A DNA stretch of 29,494 bases from JAVBKU01 sp031553875 (GCA_031553875.1 JAVBKU010000023.1:1-29494), one strand, 5' to 3'. Counted from the stretch's first letter, positions 14,398 through 23,278 are shown. Translations and numbers: made by a program. Notes: generated from the letters alone by a model not told the origin.

Positions 14398-16665
14398 ATG
14401 AGAAGAATTGCTATTCTACTATCTGTATTGATGGCTGCGATTTTTACAGCATGCTCTGACAATAACGTTCGTGATATCAAGTGCGGGGACGTTGTCATCG
14501 AGAACGAACAATTCAGGTTGGTCATCGGTAGCAATGCTGTCGCCAAGAGCCTGATCCTCAAGTCGACCGGGGAAGAATGTTTGATGCAGGGAGAGAATAT
14601 CGCTATTTTCTCAGTCACCCAGGAACGCCCTTACCAGAACGAGATAAAACTGGCACACCCCAACAAGAAAACGACTTTCCAGGCGGATTCCATATATAGG
14701 GAGGGAGACCAGCTTATCGTCAGCTTCGAGCTGGTCCCCTACGAAGCCATTATCAAGATAAAGGAAACGTCCGCTTATGTAGGGTTCACTCTCGAAGGTT
14801 TCAAGGTAGACCCCGACGCCTACCCGGCGGCATATTTCAACATAACTCCTCCCCCTGCGACTGAATTACGCCTTCTGCAGTTGTCCGTACGGAACAGGGA
14901 GTACTTTGGCGAGTGGCTCAATGTGAGCTGGGACGACAAGGTGGCCGTCAATGTGTTGGCCACCGATGAGTACGCCTGTATAGATTCCGAAGGCCGCAAT
15001 GGCTATCGCATCCTGACCGCAACCGCCGTCAAGGACATAAAATTCAAAGGCACGGGGGCCGCGCTCATCGTTTGTAAGACGGACGACCTTCTCGACAATA
15101 TCGCCCAGATCGAAGAAGACTTTAATCTGCCTAAAGGTGTAGAAAGCCGTCGAAGCGACATGATCAACGCGTCCTATTATTGGACAGCCAATATAAATCC
15201 CGGCAATGTCGACGAGAATATCAAATACGCCAAAATGGGCGGTTTCCGCACGATGAACATCTATTATCCCGCCTTCGAGGGATTCGGCGACTACGACATG
15301 ATCGGAAGTTACGAGATCGACCGGCGCCTATTCCCTGGCGGCAAAGAGGACCTTAGGAAGATGCTGGACAAGATCAAAGCCGCTGGTATAACCCCCGGAG
15401 TCCACTTTCTCCACCCCCACATCGGACGTAAAAGCAAGTACGTAACCCCTGTGCCCGACTACAGGTTAAATATCGTAAAAAGTTTCAACCTGTCGGAAAA
15501 CCTGGGTCGCCGCGACACCGTCGTATTCGTGGAGCAAAATCCCCAGGGGAGTCCCATGGCCGACGGGTGCAGGGTCCTGAGGGTCGGCACGGAACTCATC
15601 TCCTACAAAAGCTACACGACCTCCTGGCCGTATAAATTTATCGGTTGTACGAGGGGTATCGACAATACTACCGTCAACGGCATGCCTAAAGGATCGACAA
15701 TAGGCATTCTGGACGTCAGCGAATTCGGCGCTACCAGTGTCTACATAGACCAACGGACAAGTCTGCAGGATGAGGTGGCGGAGAAGATGGCGGATATTTA
15801 CGACGCGGGATTCCAGTTTATCTATTTCGACGGCTCCGAGGGCGTCAACCCGCCCTTCGGCCACAACGTGGCGTTAGCCCAGTACAAGGTCTTTAAGCGG
15901 CTCAACCCCGCGCCGCTATTTGCCGAGGGAGCCGCCAAATCGCATTTCAGCTGGCACATGTTAAGTGGTGGGAACGCATTCGACGTATTCGCCCCCGAGG
16001 TCCTGAAGGAAGAGGCCCGGAAGTGGCCGGGGACAGAGATCCATCGCATGCGACAGGACTTCACGCGGGTCAATTTCGGATGGCTGGCATATCGTCTTCC
16101 CAGCGAAAAGACGGTCGGCACCCAACCCGACATGTTGGAATATGTTACGAGTATTGCTGCTTCGTGGGACTGCCCTATCGCAATACAAACGAAGCTCCAT
16201 CTATTTGAGGCCCACCCGCGTACCGCCGACAATCTGGAGGTACTCCGGCGCTGGGAAGAAGTCCGGGCGCAGCATTGGCTCACCGTAGAACATAGGAAGA
16301 TGCTGCAAAATCTCAAACAGGAACATCACCTGTTGCTGGACGAACAAGGCCGGTTCGAGCTGGTACCATATGACCAGGTCGTCGATATCGCCGGCGGCAG
16401 CAAAGAGATCAGGGCCTTTATTTTCCAAAGACAAAATATCCCCTATGTCGTCTATTGGCATATATCGGGCAATAAGAAACTGGAACTACCTTTACAACCG
16501 TCAGAGGTCACCCTGTACGAAAAATTGGGGCAGAAGGTGGCTATCTCCTCCGGCACCGACGGCAGAATCACCGTTCCGGCGGGCGATCGCCGCTACATCA
16601 AAGCAAACGGACTGACAAAAAAACAATTACTGGAAGCGCTAAGCAATGCCCGGATAGTGGAGTGA
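14398..16665 (+). CDS. Large lipoprotein with probable TIM-barrel hydrolase core, family unrecognised
   Basis: A 755-aa protein whose signal ends in FTAC with the lipid-carrying Cys at residue 19. The following SDNN could be a surface-export signal as in other Bacteroidetes lipoproteins. About 25-230 looks like a beta-sandwich such as precedes many glycosidase barrels. About 250-560 reads like a TIM barrel: ASYYWTANINPG, GGFRTMNIYYPAFEGFG, AAGITPGVHFLHPH, FQFIYFDGSE (D478) and LFAEGA (E510). A beta-rich insert lies at about 375-440. The C-terminal part (about 625-755) looks beta-rich. Acidic residues at strand ends suggest a retaining or inverting glycosidase, but I cannot name a GH family. 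No SusCD or polysaccharide genes adjoin. Confidence 0.65.
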   Translation: MRRIAILLSVLMAAIFTACSDNNVRDIKCGDVVIENEQFRLVIGSNAVAKSLILKSTGEECLMQGENIAIFSVTQERPYQNEIKLAHPNKKTTFQADSIYREGDQLIVSFELVPYEAIIKIKETSAYVGFTLEGFKVDPDAYPAAYFNITPPPATELRLLQLSVRNREYFGEWLNVSWDDKVAVNVLATDEYACIDSEGRNGYRILTATAVKDIKFKGTGAALIVCKTDDLLDNIAQIEEDFNLPKGVESRRSDMINASYYWTANINPGNVDENIKYAKMGGFRTMNIYYPAFEGFGDYDMIGSYEIDRRLFPGGKEDLRKMLDKIKAAGITPGVHFLHPHIGRKSKYVTPVPDYRLNIVKSFNLSENLGRRDTVVFVEQNPQGSPMADGCRVLRVGTELISYKSYTTSWPYKFIGCTRGIDNTTVNGMPKGSTIGILDVSEFGATSVYIDQRTSLQDEVAEKMADIYDAGFQFIYFDGSEGVNPPFGHNVALAQYKVFKRLNPAPLFAEGAAKSHFSWHMLSGGNAFDVFAPEVLKEEARKWPGTEIHRMRQDFTRVNFGWLAYRLPSEKTVGTQPDMLEYVTSIAASWDCPIAIQTKLHLFEAHPRTADNLEVLRRWEEVRAQHWLTVEHRKMLQNLKQEHHLLLDEQGRFELVPYDQVVDIAGGSKEIRAFIFQRQNIPYVVYWHISGNKKLELPLQPSEVTLYEKLGQKVAISSGTDGRITVPAGDRRYIKANGLTKKQLLEALSNARIVE

Positions 16666-16705
16666 CATCCAGCTCCGGGAGATGCAAAACAAATCTTAAT
16701 AAAAC

Positions 16706-17041
16706 ATGAGTGAAATTTCAAATTGCCCTTCGTGCGGCATGGGCAATACCTATTTTGACGGTTCTTTGTACAATTGCCCCGACTGCGGGCACGAATGGGG
16801 CGAGGACGACGGGCAGGAGAGCCAGGCCGAAACCCAGGCGAAGGATTGCAACGGCAATATCTTAGAGAACGGCGATTCCGTCTCCGTGATAAAAGACCTC
16901 GACGTGAGAGGCTCCTCAATGGTCATCAAACAGGGAACCAAGGTCAAGAATATCCGCCTGACGGAGAACCTCGGCGAGGTGGATTGCAAAATAGACGGCA
17001 GCAGCATCGTACTGAAGACGTGCTTCCTGCGCAAGTCATAG
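16706..17041 (+). CDS. PhnA/YjdM-family zinc-ribbon protein
   Basis: A 111-aa protein with an N-terminal zinc ribbon, cysteines C7, C10, C24 and C27 (CPSC and CPDC). It is followed by the characteristic PhnA C-terminal domain with DCNGNILENGDSVSVIKDLD and KGTKVKNIRL-like segments (here QGTKVKNIRL). Despite the historic name, E. coli YjdM is not required for phosphonate use, and the function is unsettled. It lies 40 bases after the lipoprotein gene and may be co-transcribed, although nothing suggests a shared role. Confidence 0.9.
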   Translation: MSEISNCPSCGMGNTYFDGSLYNCPDCGHEWGEDDGQESQAETQAKDCNGNILENGDSVSVIKDLDVRGSSMVIKQGTKVKNIRLTENLGEVDCKIDGSSIVLKTCFLRKS

Positions 17042-17078
17042 GTCATTAAGCCGGGAGATCCCCGGCCCGGATAAAAGC

Positions 17079-17109
17079 AAGGCGCCCGGTGCATAGCACC
17101 GGGCGCCTT
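17079..17109. terminator. Bidirectional terminator between the PhnA-like gene and galE
   Basis: A perfect 14-bp stem (AAGGCGCCCGGTGC) around an ata loop lies between convergent genes. Confidence 0.85.
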
Positions 17110-17131
17110 AACATTTACACGTGGGCCTCTC

Positions 17132-18157
17132 TTACTTTATCCCCCTGATATGCTTCTCCCAGGCCCATGCCGAGGCGAGGGTTTCGTCGAGCGAGCGCTC
17201 GGCTTTCCATCTCAGTTCGCGGTTGGCGAAGGAGGTGTCGGCCCATATCTGTTCCACGTCGCCGTTACGACGGCCCACGATCTTATAGTTTATCTTGATC
17301 TTGTTTACCTTCTCGAAGTGTTTCACGAGCTCCAGCACCGACAGACCCTTACCAGTACCTATGTTGAAGAATTCGTAGGCGGCCTTGCTCTTGCCGTCCA
17401 GCATCCTGCCGACAGCCACCACATGGGCTTTGGCCAGGTCGACCACGTCGATATAATCCCTCACGGCCGAGCCGTCGGGAGTATTGTAGTCGTCGCCAAA
17501 CACGCTCAGGCACTCCCTCACGCCAGCTGCGGTCTGCGTAATGAACGGCACCAGATTATTGGGCACGCCCTTGGGCAGCTCCCCGATCAGGGCCGAGGGG
17601 TGCGCGCCTATGGGGTTGAAATAACGCAGCGCTATGGCCTTGAGGCCTTCGTACGCAGCCGTAGAGTCGCGTATTATATCCTCGCATATCTGCTTGGTAT
17701 TGCCGTATGGTGAAGTCGCGGTCTGGCGGGGCGTCGATTCGAATGCGGGCAACTTCTCGGGCTGTCCGTAGACGGTGGAAGAGGATGAGAAGACTATATT
17801 ACCGACTCCCTTTTCGAGCATGACCCTCAGCACGTTGACCAGCGTCCCGATATTATTCGCATAGTATTTCAGCGGCTGGTAGACCGATTCGCCCACGGCC
17901 TTAAAGGCTGCGAAATGGATCACGGCGTCGATCTTATGCCTTGTGAACACACCCTCGAGGGCCTGCCTGTCGCAGCAGTCGACATTCTCGAACGGTATAT
18001 CCTTGCCCGTGATCTTTCTTATACCGTCGAGCACGGTCATGTCGGCATTGGACATATTATCGAGTATCACCACGCCGTAGCCCGCGGATGCAAGCTCTAC
18101 CACCGTGTGCGACCCTATATATCCTGCGCCGCCTGTTACAAGTACCACTTTTTTCAT
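17132..18157 (-). CDS. galE: UDP-glucose 4-epimerase
   Basis: GalE (EC 5.1.3.2) interconverts UDP-glucose and UDP-galactose with bound NAD, serving galactose use and envelope polysaccharide synthesis. The 341-aa extended-SDR protein has GGAGYIG at 9-15, FAAFKAVGES near 82, a catalytic Ser in SSSSTVYG (about S126), and YGNTK (Y151, K155). RYFNPIGAHPSALIGE near 185 and DGSAVRDYIDVVDLA near 230 are GalE-specific rather than generic epimerase blocks. It is convergent with the PhnA-like gene and divergent from manA. Confidence 0.95.
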   Translation of the reverse strand: MKKVVLVTGGAGYIGSHTVVELASAGYGVVILDNMSNADMTVLDGIRKITGKDIPFENVDCCDRQALEGVFTRHKIDAVIHFAAFKAVGESVYQPLKYYANNIGTLVNVLRVMLEKGVGNIVFSSSSTVYGQPEKLPAFESTPRQTATSPYGNTKQICEDIIRDSTAAYEGLKAIALRYFNPIGAHPSALIGELPKGVPNNLVPFITQTAAGVRECLSVFGDDYNTPDGSAVRDYIDVVDLAKAHVVAVGRMLDGKSKAAYEFFNIGTGKGLSVLELVKHFEKVNKIKINYKIVGRRNGDVEQIWADTSFANRELRWKAERSLDETLASAWAWEKHIRGIK

Positions 18158-18246
18158 ACACTGTAGATTATTTCAGGAATGGGACCACGCCCTCCCCATC
18201 CCTCGATCCACCCGGTTATTATCTCTCCGGGGGCTCTTGTATCCCA

Positions 18247-18284
18247 CAAATGTAGTTATTTACTCATTATTTTTACTATTTTTG
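18247..18284. promoter_or_regulatory. Divergent -7 boxes for galE and manA
   Basis: The minus strand has TACATTTG (18254-18247) facing galE, and the plus strand has TATTTTTG (18277-18284) facing manA. They are back to back in a short AT-rich stretch. The -33 regions would overlap and do not show a clear TTGG. Confidence 0.45.
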
Positions 18285-18317
18285 CGTAGTTATTTTGATT
18301 AAGAAACAGTTACACGC

Positions 18318-19289
18318 ATGATATTATATCCACTCAAGTTCAAACCCCGCTTCAAGGAACGCATCTGGGGCGGCACTCTCCTCGCCGATAAACTGGGCAA
18401 GAAACTGCCTAGAGACATGCGTATTGGCGAGAGCTGGGAGCTCTCGGGCGTCCCCGGCGACCTCTCCGTGGTAGCCTCCGGAGCCCTCGCAGGCAACAAC
18501 ATCGAGGAGTTGACCGAGGTCTACATGGGTGATCTCGTGGGCGAGAAGATATACGAAAAATACGGCCTCACCCTGCCCCTGCTCTTCAAACTTATCGACG
18601 CGCAGGACGACCTTTCCATACAGGTACACCCCTGGGACGAGCTGGCCGCCGAGAGGCATAACTCCTTCGGCAAGACCGAGATGTGGTATGTGGTGGACTG
18701 TGAGCCGGGAGCTTTCCTCTATGTGGGCTTTAACGGCGAAGTGTCGCGCGAACAATACCTCGAGGCGGTGGAGAAAGGCAACCTGCCCTCACTGCTGCGC
18801 AAGGTGGAGGTACGCCCCGGGAGCGCTTTCTTTATTCCCGCCGGCGTCATCCATGCCATCGGCAAGGGGTGCCTCATTGCAGAGATACAGCAGACCTCCG
18901 ACATAACCTACCGCGTGGATGATTGGGGCAGAGTCGACGACAAGGGTAATCCCCGCGAGCTCCACACCGAGCTGGCCGTCGATTCCATAACCTACGGTAA
19001 GGGCGAGAACTGCGAGATCACCGCCGAGACCGGAAAGAACAAGGCCGTGACGCTCAAAAAGTGCAGTTACTTCACCACCAACCTCATCGAGGTCGACGGC
19101 ACCATGGAGCGCGAATACGCGGGCCTCGACTCGTTTGTGGTCTACATGATGCTCGACGGCGGGCTTAGCGTGGATTGCGAGGGCAAGACCACGGATATGT
19201 CCAAGGGTGACACCGTCATGATACCCGCCGCTTTCGACAGCGCCACGCTCACAGGCAGGGGCCGGCTTCTGGAAGTATATATAGACTAA
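18318..19289 (+). CDS. manA: Mannose-6-phosphate isomerase, class I
   Basis: ManA (EC 5.3.1.8) interconverts mannose-6-phosphate and fructose-6-phosphate with Zn. The 323-aa length fits the short, Bacillus-like class I form. Zinc ligands are visible as Q102 and H104 (SIQVHP), E121 (GKTEMWYV) and H179 (GVIHAIG). The catalytic Arg lies in TYRVDDWGR (R199). A cupin-like C-terminal domain contains KGDTVMIPA. The start is 34 bases after a TATTTTTG box. Its neighbour galE suggests sugar-nucleotide supply for surface polysaccharides. Confidence 0.94.
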   Translation: MILYPLKFKPRFKERIWGGTLLADKLGKKLPRDMRIGESWELSGVPGDLSVVASGALAGNNIEELTEVYMGDLVGEKIYEKYGLTLPLLFKLIDAQDDLSIQVHPWDELAAERHNSFGKTEMWYVVDCEPGAFLYVGFNGEVSREQYLEAVEKGNLPSLLRKVEVRPGSAFFIPAGVIHAIGKGCLIAEIQQTSDITYRVDDWGRVDDKGNPRELHTELAVDSITYGKGENCEITAETGKNKAVTLKKCSYFTTNLIEVDGTMEREYAGLDSFVVYMMLDGGLSVDCEGKTTDMSKGDTVMIPAAFDSATLTGRGRLLEVYID

Positions 19290-19327
19290 CCCCTGCACAC
19301 GAACCCACACACATAAAACTCCCCGAG

Positions 19328-19768
19328 ATGAACTACCAGGAGAACAAGCAACGCCAGCTCGACGCCCGCTACATACAGATGGCCCGCATCTGGGCCGACA
19401 ACTCCTACTGCCTCAGGCGCAAGGTAGGCGCGCTTATCGTCAAGGATAAGATGATTATTTCGGACGGCTACAACGGCACTCCTTCGGGCTTTGAGAACGT
19501 GTGCGAGGACGAGGTTACGGGCAAGACCAAGCCCTACGTGCTCCACGCCGAGGCCAACGCCATAACCAAGGTCGCCAAGTCGAACAACAGCAGCCAGGAC
19601 GCCACGCTTTACGTCACCGCCGCCCCCTGCATCGAATGCGCCAAGCTGATAATCCAATCGGGTATCAAGCGCGTGGTCTACTGCGATTGCTACCGCAGCG
19701 ACGACGGGGTAGAACTTCTCAAACGCGTGGGGATAGAGGTGCTGAAGGTGGAGGAGAACTGCCCTTAA
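19328..19768 (+). CDS. dCMP deaminase family protein
   Basis: A 146-aa zinc-dependent cytidine/deoxycytidylate deaminase. The zinc site is HAE at 73-75 (catalytic E75) plus PCIEC at 100-104. SDGYNGTPSG near 45 is the dCMP-deaminase nucleotide-binding signature. Expected reaction: dCMP to dUMP, feeding thymidylate synthesis. It starts 38 bases after manA on the same strand and ends at a strong terminator, so the two are likely co-transcribed. ComEB-like proteins belong to this family, but competence involvement should not be assumed. Confidence 0.92.
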   Translation: MNYQENKQRQLDARYIQMARIWADNSYCLRRKVGALIVKDKMIISDGYNGTPSGFENVCEDEVTGKTKPYVLHAEANAITKVAKSNNSSQDATLYVTAAPCIECAKLIIQSGIKRVVYCDCYRSDDGVELLKRVGIEVLKVEENCP

Positions 19769-19802
19769 CGGCAGACGGTTATAAGCTTTCTTGCAAATTT
19801 AT

Positions 19803-19840
19803 GCAGCAGGGGATGTATTGACATCCCCTGCTGCGTCTTT
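19803..19840 (+). terminator. Intrinsic terminator after the dCMP deaminase gene
   Basis: GCAGCAGGGGATGT 19803-19816 pairs with its exact complement at 19821-19834, followed by gtcttttt-like T-rich sequence. A smaller GGATTG/CAATCC hairpin follows at 19842-19862. Confidence 0.9.
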
Positions 19841-19900
19841 TGGATTGCTTTGATAACAATCCATGCCACCCTTTCCTCAACGCGTTGCCACAAAGGGCTT

Positions 19901-20020
19901 CATCTCCGCGGCTGTGGGGGTCGCACCTCCGGTGCGAGCCGCGGAGGTAAGCATCGCGGGCGCGATGCAAGTGCTGTTGAAAAACATAATTATTAAAGCG
20001 CCTCCGGCGCTTGCCCTCCC
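19901..20020 (-). repeat. Inverted repeat C and B end, left of A copy 5
   Basis: 19901-19994 is the reverse complement of the C element at 427-511. 19995-20020 is the reverse complement of the B end (AAAGCGCC-tcc-GGCGCTT then GCCCTCC). The small hairpin has AAGCGCC/GGCGCTT arms, and the C hairpin has TCGCACC/GGTGCGA arms, both kept complementary. Next comes ACGAGGC-gcaa-GCCTCGT (20023-20040), also present before A copy 3. Confidence 0.75.
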
Positions 20021-20046
20021 TAACGAGGCGCAAGCCTCGTACGGAC

Positions 20047-20206
20047 GCCGCTTTAGGCTTCTGCCGGAAATAGGTCTCGTGAGGGAGATCACCCTCAGTT
20101 ATCGTGTAACGAGGGAAGCTCCCGGAAGAGACCCCGGCAGAAGACGCGGCTAGACCTTTTGCCTACTTTTGCGGCAATGGCAAAAGTAGGTCCCGCTGAA
20201 GGCGAA
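20047..20206 (+). repeat. Structured intergenic repeat A, copy 5 (short class)
   Basis: The main arm matches copy 1 without mismatch in the long stem. The second hairpin is CCTACTTTTGC 20162-20172 with GCAAAAGTAGG 20180-20190, compensated relative to copy 1 (AC/GT to GC/GC). The last hairpin is degraded (TCCCGCTGAAGGCGA). It lies between convergent genes. Confidence 0.95.
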
Positions 20207-20218
20207 AGAAGTATCTCT

Positions 20219-20257
20219 CAATTGACGAAGGGTAGGCGCTCTACGAGCATCTTAAAA
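20219..20257 (+). repeat. Degenerate B end, right of A copy 5
   Basis: CAATTGACGAAGGGTAGGCG onward corresponds to CAATTGGCGGAGGGTAAGCG in full B copies, ending in CTTAAAA. With the inverted B end at 19995-20020 it brackets A copy 5, as in the unit at 10989-11538. Confidence 0.55.
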
Positions 20258-20274
20258 CCGTAAAAGCCTCTTAC

Positions 20275-20961
20275 TTACCTCTCATCCATCAACCCTCCCG
20301 CCCGGAAGCTGAAGCACTCGCCGGGGGTGATTATCACATGGTCGGCCACCGTGATATCGAACAGCGAGGCCGCTGTCACAAGCCTGTCGGTCAAGTCTTT
20401 ATCCTCCTTACTTGGCACAGGCTGCCCCGAAGGATGGTTATGCACGATGACGATTGCGGTGGCGAGCTTCTCTATAGCCCGTTTGACTATCAGGCGATGG
20501 TCGACCACCGTGGCCGATACCCCGCCCTGGCTTATCTTCACCCTGTCGAGCACCGTCCCGCCCGCGCTCAGGCACACGGCCCAGAACTCCTCATAGGGCA
20601 GGTCGCCGATCAGGGGCTTGAACATCTCTATCACATCGCCGTCGGAGGTGATAACGCTCTTCTGCATACTCTCGCTACCACTATACCGCCTCCCCAGCTC
20701 AAAGGCCACGGCAAGCAGGGCGGCGCGGTCTATGCCCAGTCCCTCGACGTTGCGCAGCCGGCCTATCGATGCCCTGCCCAGTTCGAGCATACTGCCCTCG
20801 AAGTGGGACATGACCCTCCCGGCCATCTCCACCATGCCTTTCTCCTCGCGGCCATAGCTGAGCAACAGGCCCAGAAGTTCCTCGTCGGATAGCGACTTAG
20901 CGCCCCCGAAAACCAGCTTCTCTCTCACCTGCCGGTCGTTATCAGATATCTTGGATGCCAT
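20275..20961 (-). CDS. radC: RadC family JAB-domain protein
   Basis: A 228-aa protein with an N-terminal helix-hairpin-helix-like part (about 55-90, LRNVEGLGIDRAALLAVAFE) and a C-terminal JAMM/MPN domain. The metal motif is HNHPSGQPVPSKED, with H174, H176 and D187 in the HxHx10D spacing, plus E124/E125 upstream. RadC was named for repair but that role is disputed, and the biochemical activity is unknown. It appears as a single gene, convergent with the dCMP deaminase, with 230 bases of non-coding DNA on its 5' side. Confidence 0.94.
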   Translation of the reverse strand: MASKISDNDRQVREKLVFGGAKSLSDEELLGLLLSYGREEKGMVEMAGRVMSHFEGSMLELGRASIGRLRNVEGLGIDRAALLAVAFELGRRYSGSESMQKSVITSDGDVIEMFKPLIGDLPYEEFWAVCLSAGGTVLDRVKISQGGVSATVVDHRLIVKRAIEKLATAIVIVHNHPSGQPVPSKEDKDLTDRLVTAASLFDITVADHVIITPGECFSFRAGGLMDER

Positions 20962-21074
20962 AATAATTAGGGGATTATCATAGTCTTGGAATCGCCCGGA
21001 TTTGTTTCCGGCAAACCCTTAAAGAAACCGAGCCCGCCAAATACCGGCGCCCGTTTCCGCACTCTCAAAGTTAC

Positions 21075-21108
21075 CAAAAGAAAAGAGTTTCGCAAACCGC
21101 CGAAACTC
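21075..21108 (-). terminator. Intrinsic terminator of the fabF-rnc transcript
   Basis: On the minus strand GAGTTTCG and CGAAACTC (21085-21092 and 21101-21108) form a hairpin followed by a T-rich run (TTTTCTTTTGG). The rest of 20962-21191 shows no gene. Confidence 0.75.
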
Positions 21109-21191
21109 CTTATTATCATCAATATATCCTATGCTTAGGTCCTCGCTATCCAGTCGCTCCCGCGCCGGACAACAACCTCTTACACCGTCTG

Positions 21192-21935
21192 CTACGCCTC
21201 TCCGTTCTTTTCATTCAGCGACTCGAGAGTAGCATAGGCCGCTATCTGCTCCGCCTCCTTCTTGGAGCTGCCGCTTCCGCGACCCAACTCCACGCCGTCG
21301 ACCTTCACGACGCTATCGAAGCGTGGCAGTCGGGCTGTAGACTCAGGGCTCTGAACGGTATGGAAGATAAGTTGTTTCTTATGCTGCTGGCTCCACTCTA
21401 TCAGGCGGCTCTTGAAATCGCTCTCGGCAAGTGTCAGGCTGTCGATGTCGACGTAGTTGCGGATAATGGTGTTTATCAGCAGCTTATTGACGCAGTTATA
21501 CCCCAGATCGAGGTATATCGCTCCGATAAGCGCCTCTATAGCGTTGCCGAAAAGATGTTTCTGGGGGTGGATGCCGTTGTGATGGGCCACTATATGGCGG
21601 TCGATACCCAGGTCGAGAGCCAATTGGTTGAGCGTGGTGCGGCTGACGATCCTCGAACGGGCCTGGGTCAGGAAACCCTCCCTCGCGTCGGGGAATTCTA
21701 TGAAAAGGTAGTCCGACACCACCGCATCCAACACCGCATCGCCCAGAAACTCAAGGCGTTCGTTGTTGATAGGCACTCCGTCGTCCAAAAAAACAGAAGC
21801 TGACCTGTGTATCAAGGCCAGCTTGTAGAGTTCTATATTGTTCGGGTAGATCCCGAATATACGGTTCAAAAATTTGTAGTACTCCCTGTCTGCTCCGAAA
21901 GAACTCCTGAATTTGAATTTTAAATATTCAAACAC
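21192..21935 (-). CDS. rnc: Ribonuclease III
   Basis: RNase III (EC 3.1.26.3) cleaves double-stranded RNA in rRNA processing and regulation. The 247-aa protein has the signature NERLEFLGDAVLD at 58-70 and a C-terminal dsRNA-binding domain (about 173-243, ending GSGSSKKEAEQIAAYATLESL). At the second metal site the usual Asp of the ADxxEAxxGA block is Asn131 in FGNAIEALIGAIYLD, with E134 kept. I recall the same Asn in other Bacteroidetes enzymes, so it is probably lineage-typical. The start is 6 bases past the fabF stop, so the two genes are translationally close. Confidence 0.95.
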   Translation of the reverse strand: MFEYLKFKFRSSFGADREYYKFLNRIFGIYPNNIELYKLALIHRSASVFLDDGVPINNERLEFLGDAVLDAVVSDYLFIEFPDAREGFLTQARSRIVSRTTLNQLALDLGIDRHIVAHHNGIHPQKHLFGNAIEALIGAIYLDLGYNCVNKLLINTIIRNYVDIDSLTLAESDFKSRLIEWSQQHKKQLIFHTVQSPESTARLPRFDSVVKVDGVELGRGSGSSKKEAEQIAAYATLESLNEKNGEA

Positions 21936-21941
21936 AGCGTG

Positions 21942-23192
21942 TTAGATCTTCTTGAATACAACAGACGAGTTGTGTCCGCCGAAGCCGAAAGTGTTGCTCA
22001 TGGCGTACTTCACGTCGCGTTTCTGTGCGGTGCCGAGCGTCAGGTTGAGCTTGCTGTCTATCTGCGGATCGAGCTCCTCCACGTTGATAGTGGGAGCGAT
22101 CACTCCACGGCTGATGGCCATGATACATGCCAGCGCCTCGATAGCGGCAGCGGCACCCAGCAGGTGGCCTGTCATTGACTTTGTGGAGTTGATATTCATT
22201 TTGTAGATGTGGTCGCCGAAAGCGGTGCGTATACCGTTGAGCTCGGCGGGGTCGCCCACGGGGGTCGACGTGCCGTGCGTGTTGATATAGTCCACCTTGT
22301 CGGGTGTGATACCGGCGTCCTTGAGGGCGTCGACCATGGCTTTCCTCGCACCCTTACCTTCGGGATGCGGGGCTGTGAAGTGGTAAGCGTCGGCACTCAT
22401 GCCGCCGCCGACTATTTCAGCGTAGATCTTGGCACCGCGGGCCTTGGCGTGCTCGTACTCTTCGAATATGAGGGCGCCGGCGCCTTCGCCTATCACGAAT
22501 CCGTCGCGGTTTACGTCGAACGGGCGTGATGCGGTCTGGGGCGAATCGTTCCTTGTAGAGAGGGCCTGCATGGCGTTGAAGCCACCCACACCCGGCGGGT
22601 TAACCGCAGCTTCCGATCCACCGGTGATGATCACGTCAGCCTTACCCATGCGGATATAGTTGAACGCGTCGATCATGGCGTGGTTGGAAGAGGCGCAAGC
22701 CGATACTGTGCAGTAGTTAGGTCCCATAAAGCCGTACTTTATTGAGATATAACCGGCGGCGATGTCGGCGATCATCTTGGGTATGAAAAAGGGACTGAAG
22801 CGGGGTACGAAATTCCCCTCCACGAAGCCTTTGACCTCTTCGTAGAATGTCTCCAGGCCACCTATACCCGAAGCCCAGATAACACCGGCCATTTCGAGAT
22901 CCATCTTTTCGAGGTCCATACCCGCGTCCTGCATGGCCTGTTCGGCCGCTACAAGGGCGTACTGGGTATAGAGGTCGTACTTGCGGGCCTCCTTACGGTC
23001 GAAATAGTTACTGGCGTCGAAACCTTTTACTTCGCAAGCGAATCGAGTTTTAAACAATGAGGCATCGAAATGAGTAATGGGGCCTGCGCCGCTAACTCCC
23101 TTTTCCAGATTGGAGAAATACTCTTCAATGCTGTTACCCAGGGGGTTAACAGTTCCTATTCCCGTTACAACAACTCTTCTGTCGAATGTCAT
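21942..23192 (-). CDS. fabF: Beta-ketoacyl-ACP synthase II
   Basis: FabF (EC 2.3.1.179) condenses malonyl-ACP with acyl-ACP in fatty-acid elongation. The 416-aa thiolase-fold protein has the Cys-His-His triad C166 (TVSACASSN), H306 (NTHGTSTPVGD) and H343 (SMTGHLLGAAAA). The C-terminal NTFGFGGHNSS is the gating-loop signature of KAS II. Gene order acpP-fabF-rnc is common in Bacteroidetes. An intercistronic hairpin separates it from acpP. Confidence 0.97.
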   Translation of the reverse strand: MTFDRRVVVTGIGTVNPLGNSIEEYFSNLEKGVSGAGPITHFDASLFKTRFACEVKGFDASNYFDRKEARKYDLYTQYALVAAEQAMQDAGMDLEKMDLEMAGVIWASGIGGLETFYEEVKGFVEGNFVPRFSPFFIPKMIADIAAGYISIKYGFMGPNYCTVSACASSNHAMIDAFNYIRMGKADVIITGGSEAAVNPPGVGGFNAMQALSTRNDSPQTASRPFDVNRDGFVIGEGAGALIFEEYEHAKARGAKIYAEIVGGGMSADAYHFTAPHPEGKGARKAMVDALKDAGITPDKVDYINTHGTSTPVGDPAELNGIRTAFGDHIYKMNINSTKSMTGHLLGAAAAIEALACIMAISRGVIAPTINVEELDPQIDSKLNLTLGTAQKRDVKYAMSNTFGFGGHNSSVVFKKI

Positions 23193-23223
23193 GTGATATA
23201 ACTTTTTTGTTTAAACGATTCAG

Positions 23224-23258
23224 GGAAGACGCTCCGGCCACATGGGCCGGAGGCTTCC
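23224..23258 (-). terminator. Hairpin between acpP and fabF
   Basis: CTCCGGCC 23232-23239 pairs with GGCCGGAG 23245-23252, extended by GGAAG/CTTCC. There is no long U tract, so it may be a partial terminator or an mRNA stabiliser, which would let acpP be made in excess over fabF. Confidence 0.6.
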
Positions 23259-23278
23259 GCTTGCTTTATGAAGATTGA

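Noticed and set aside
19863..20153. 96-aa frame over the repeat cluster at copy 5
   Set aside because: It runs through repeats C, B and A, and is not conserved in the equivalent places.
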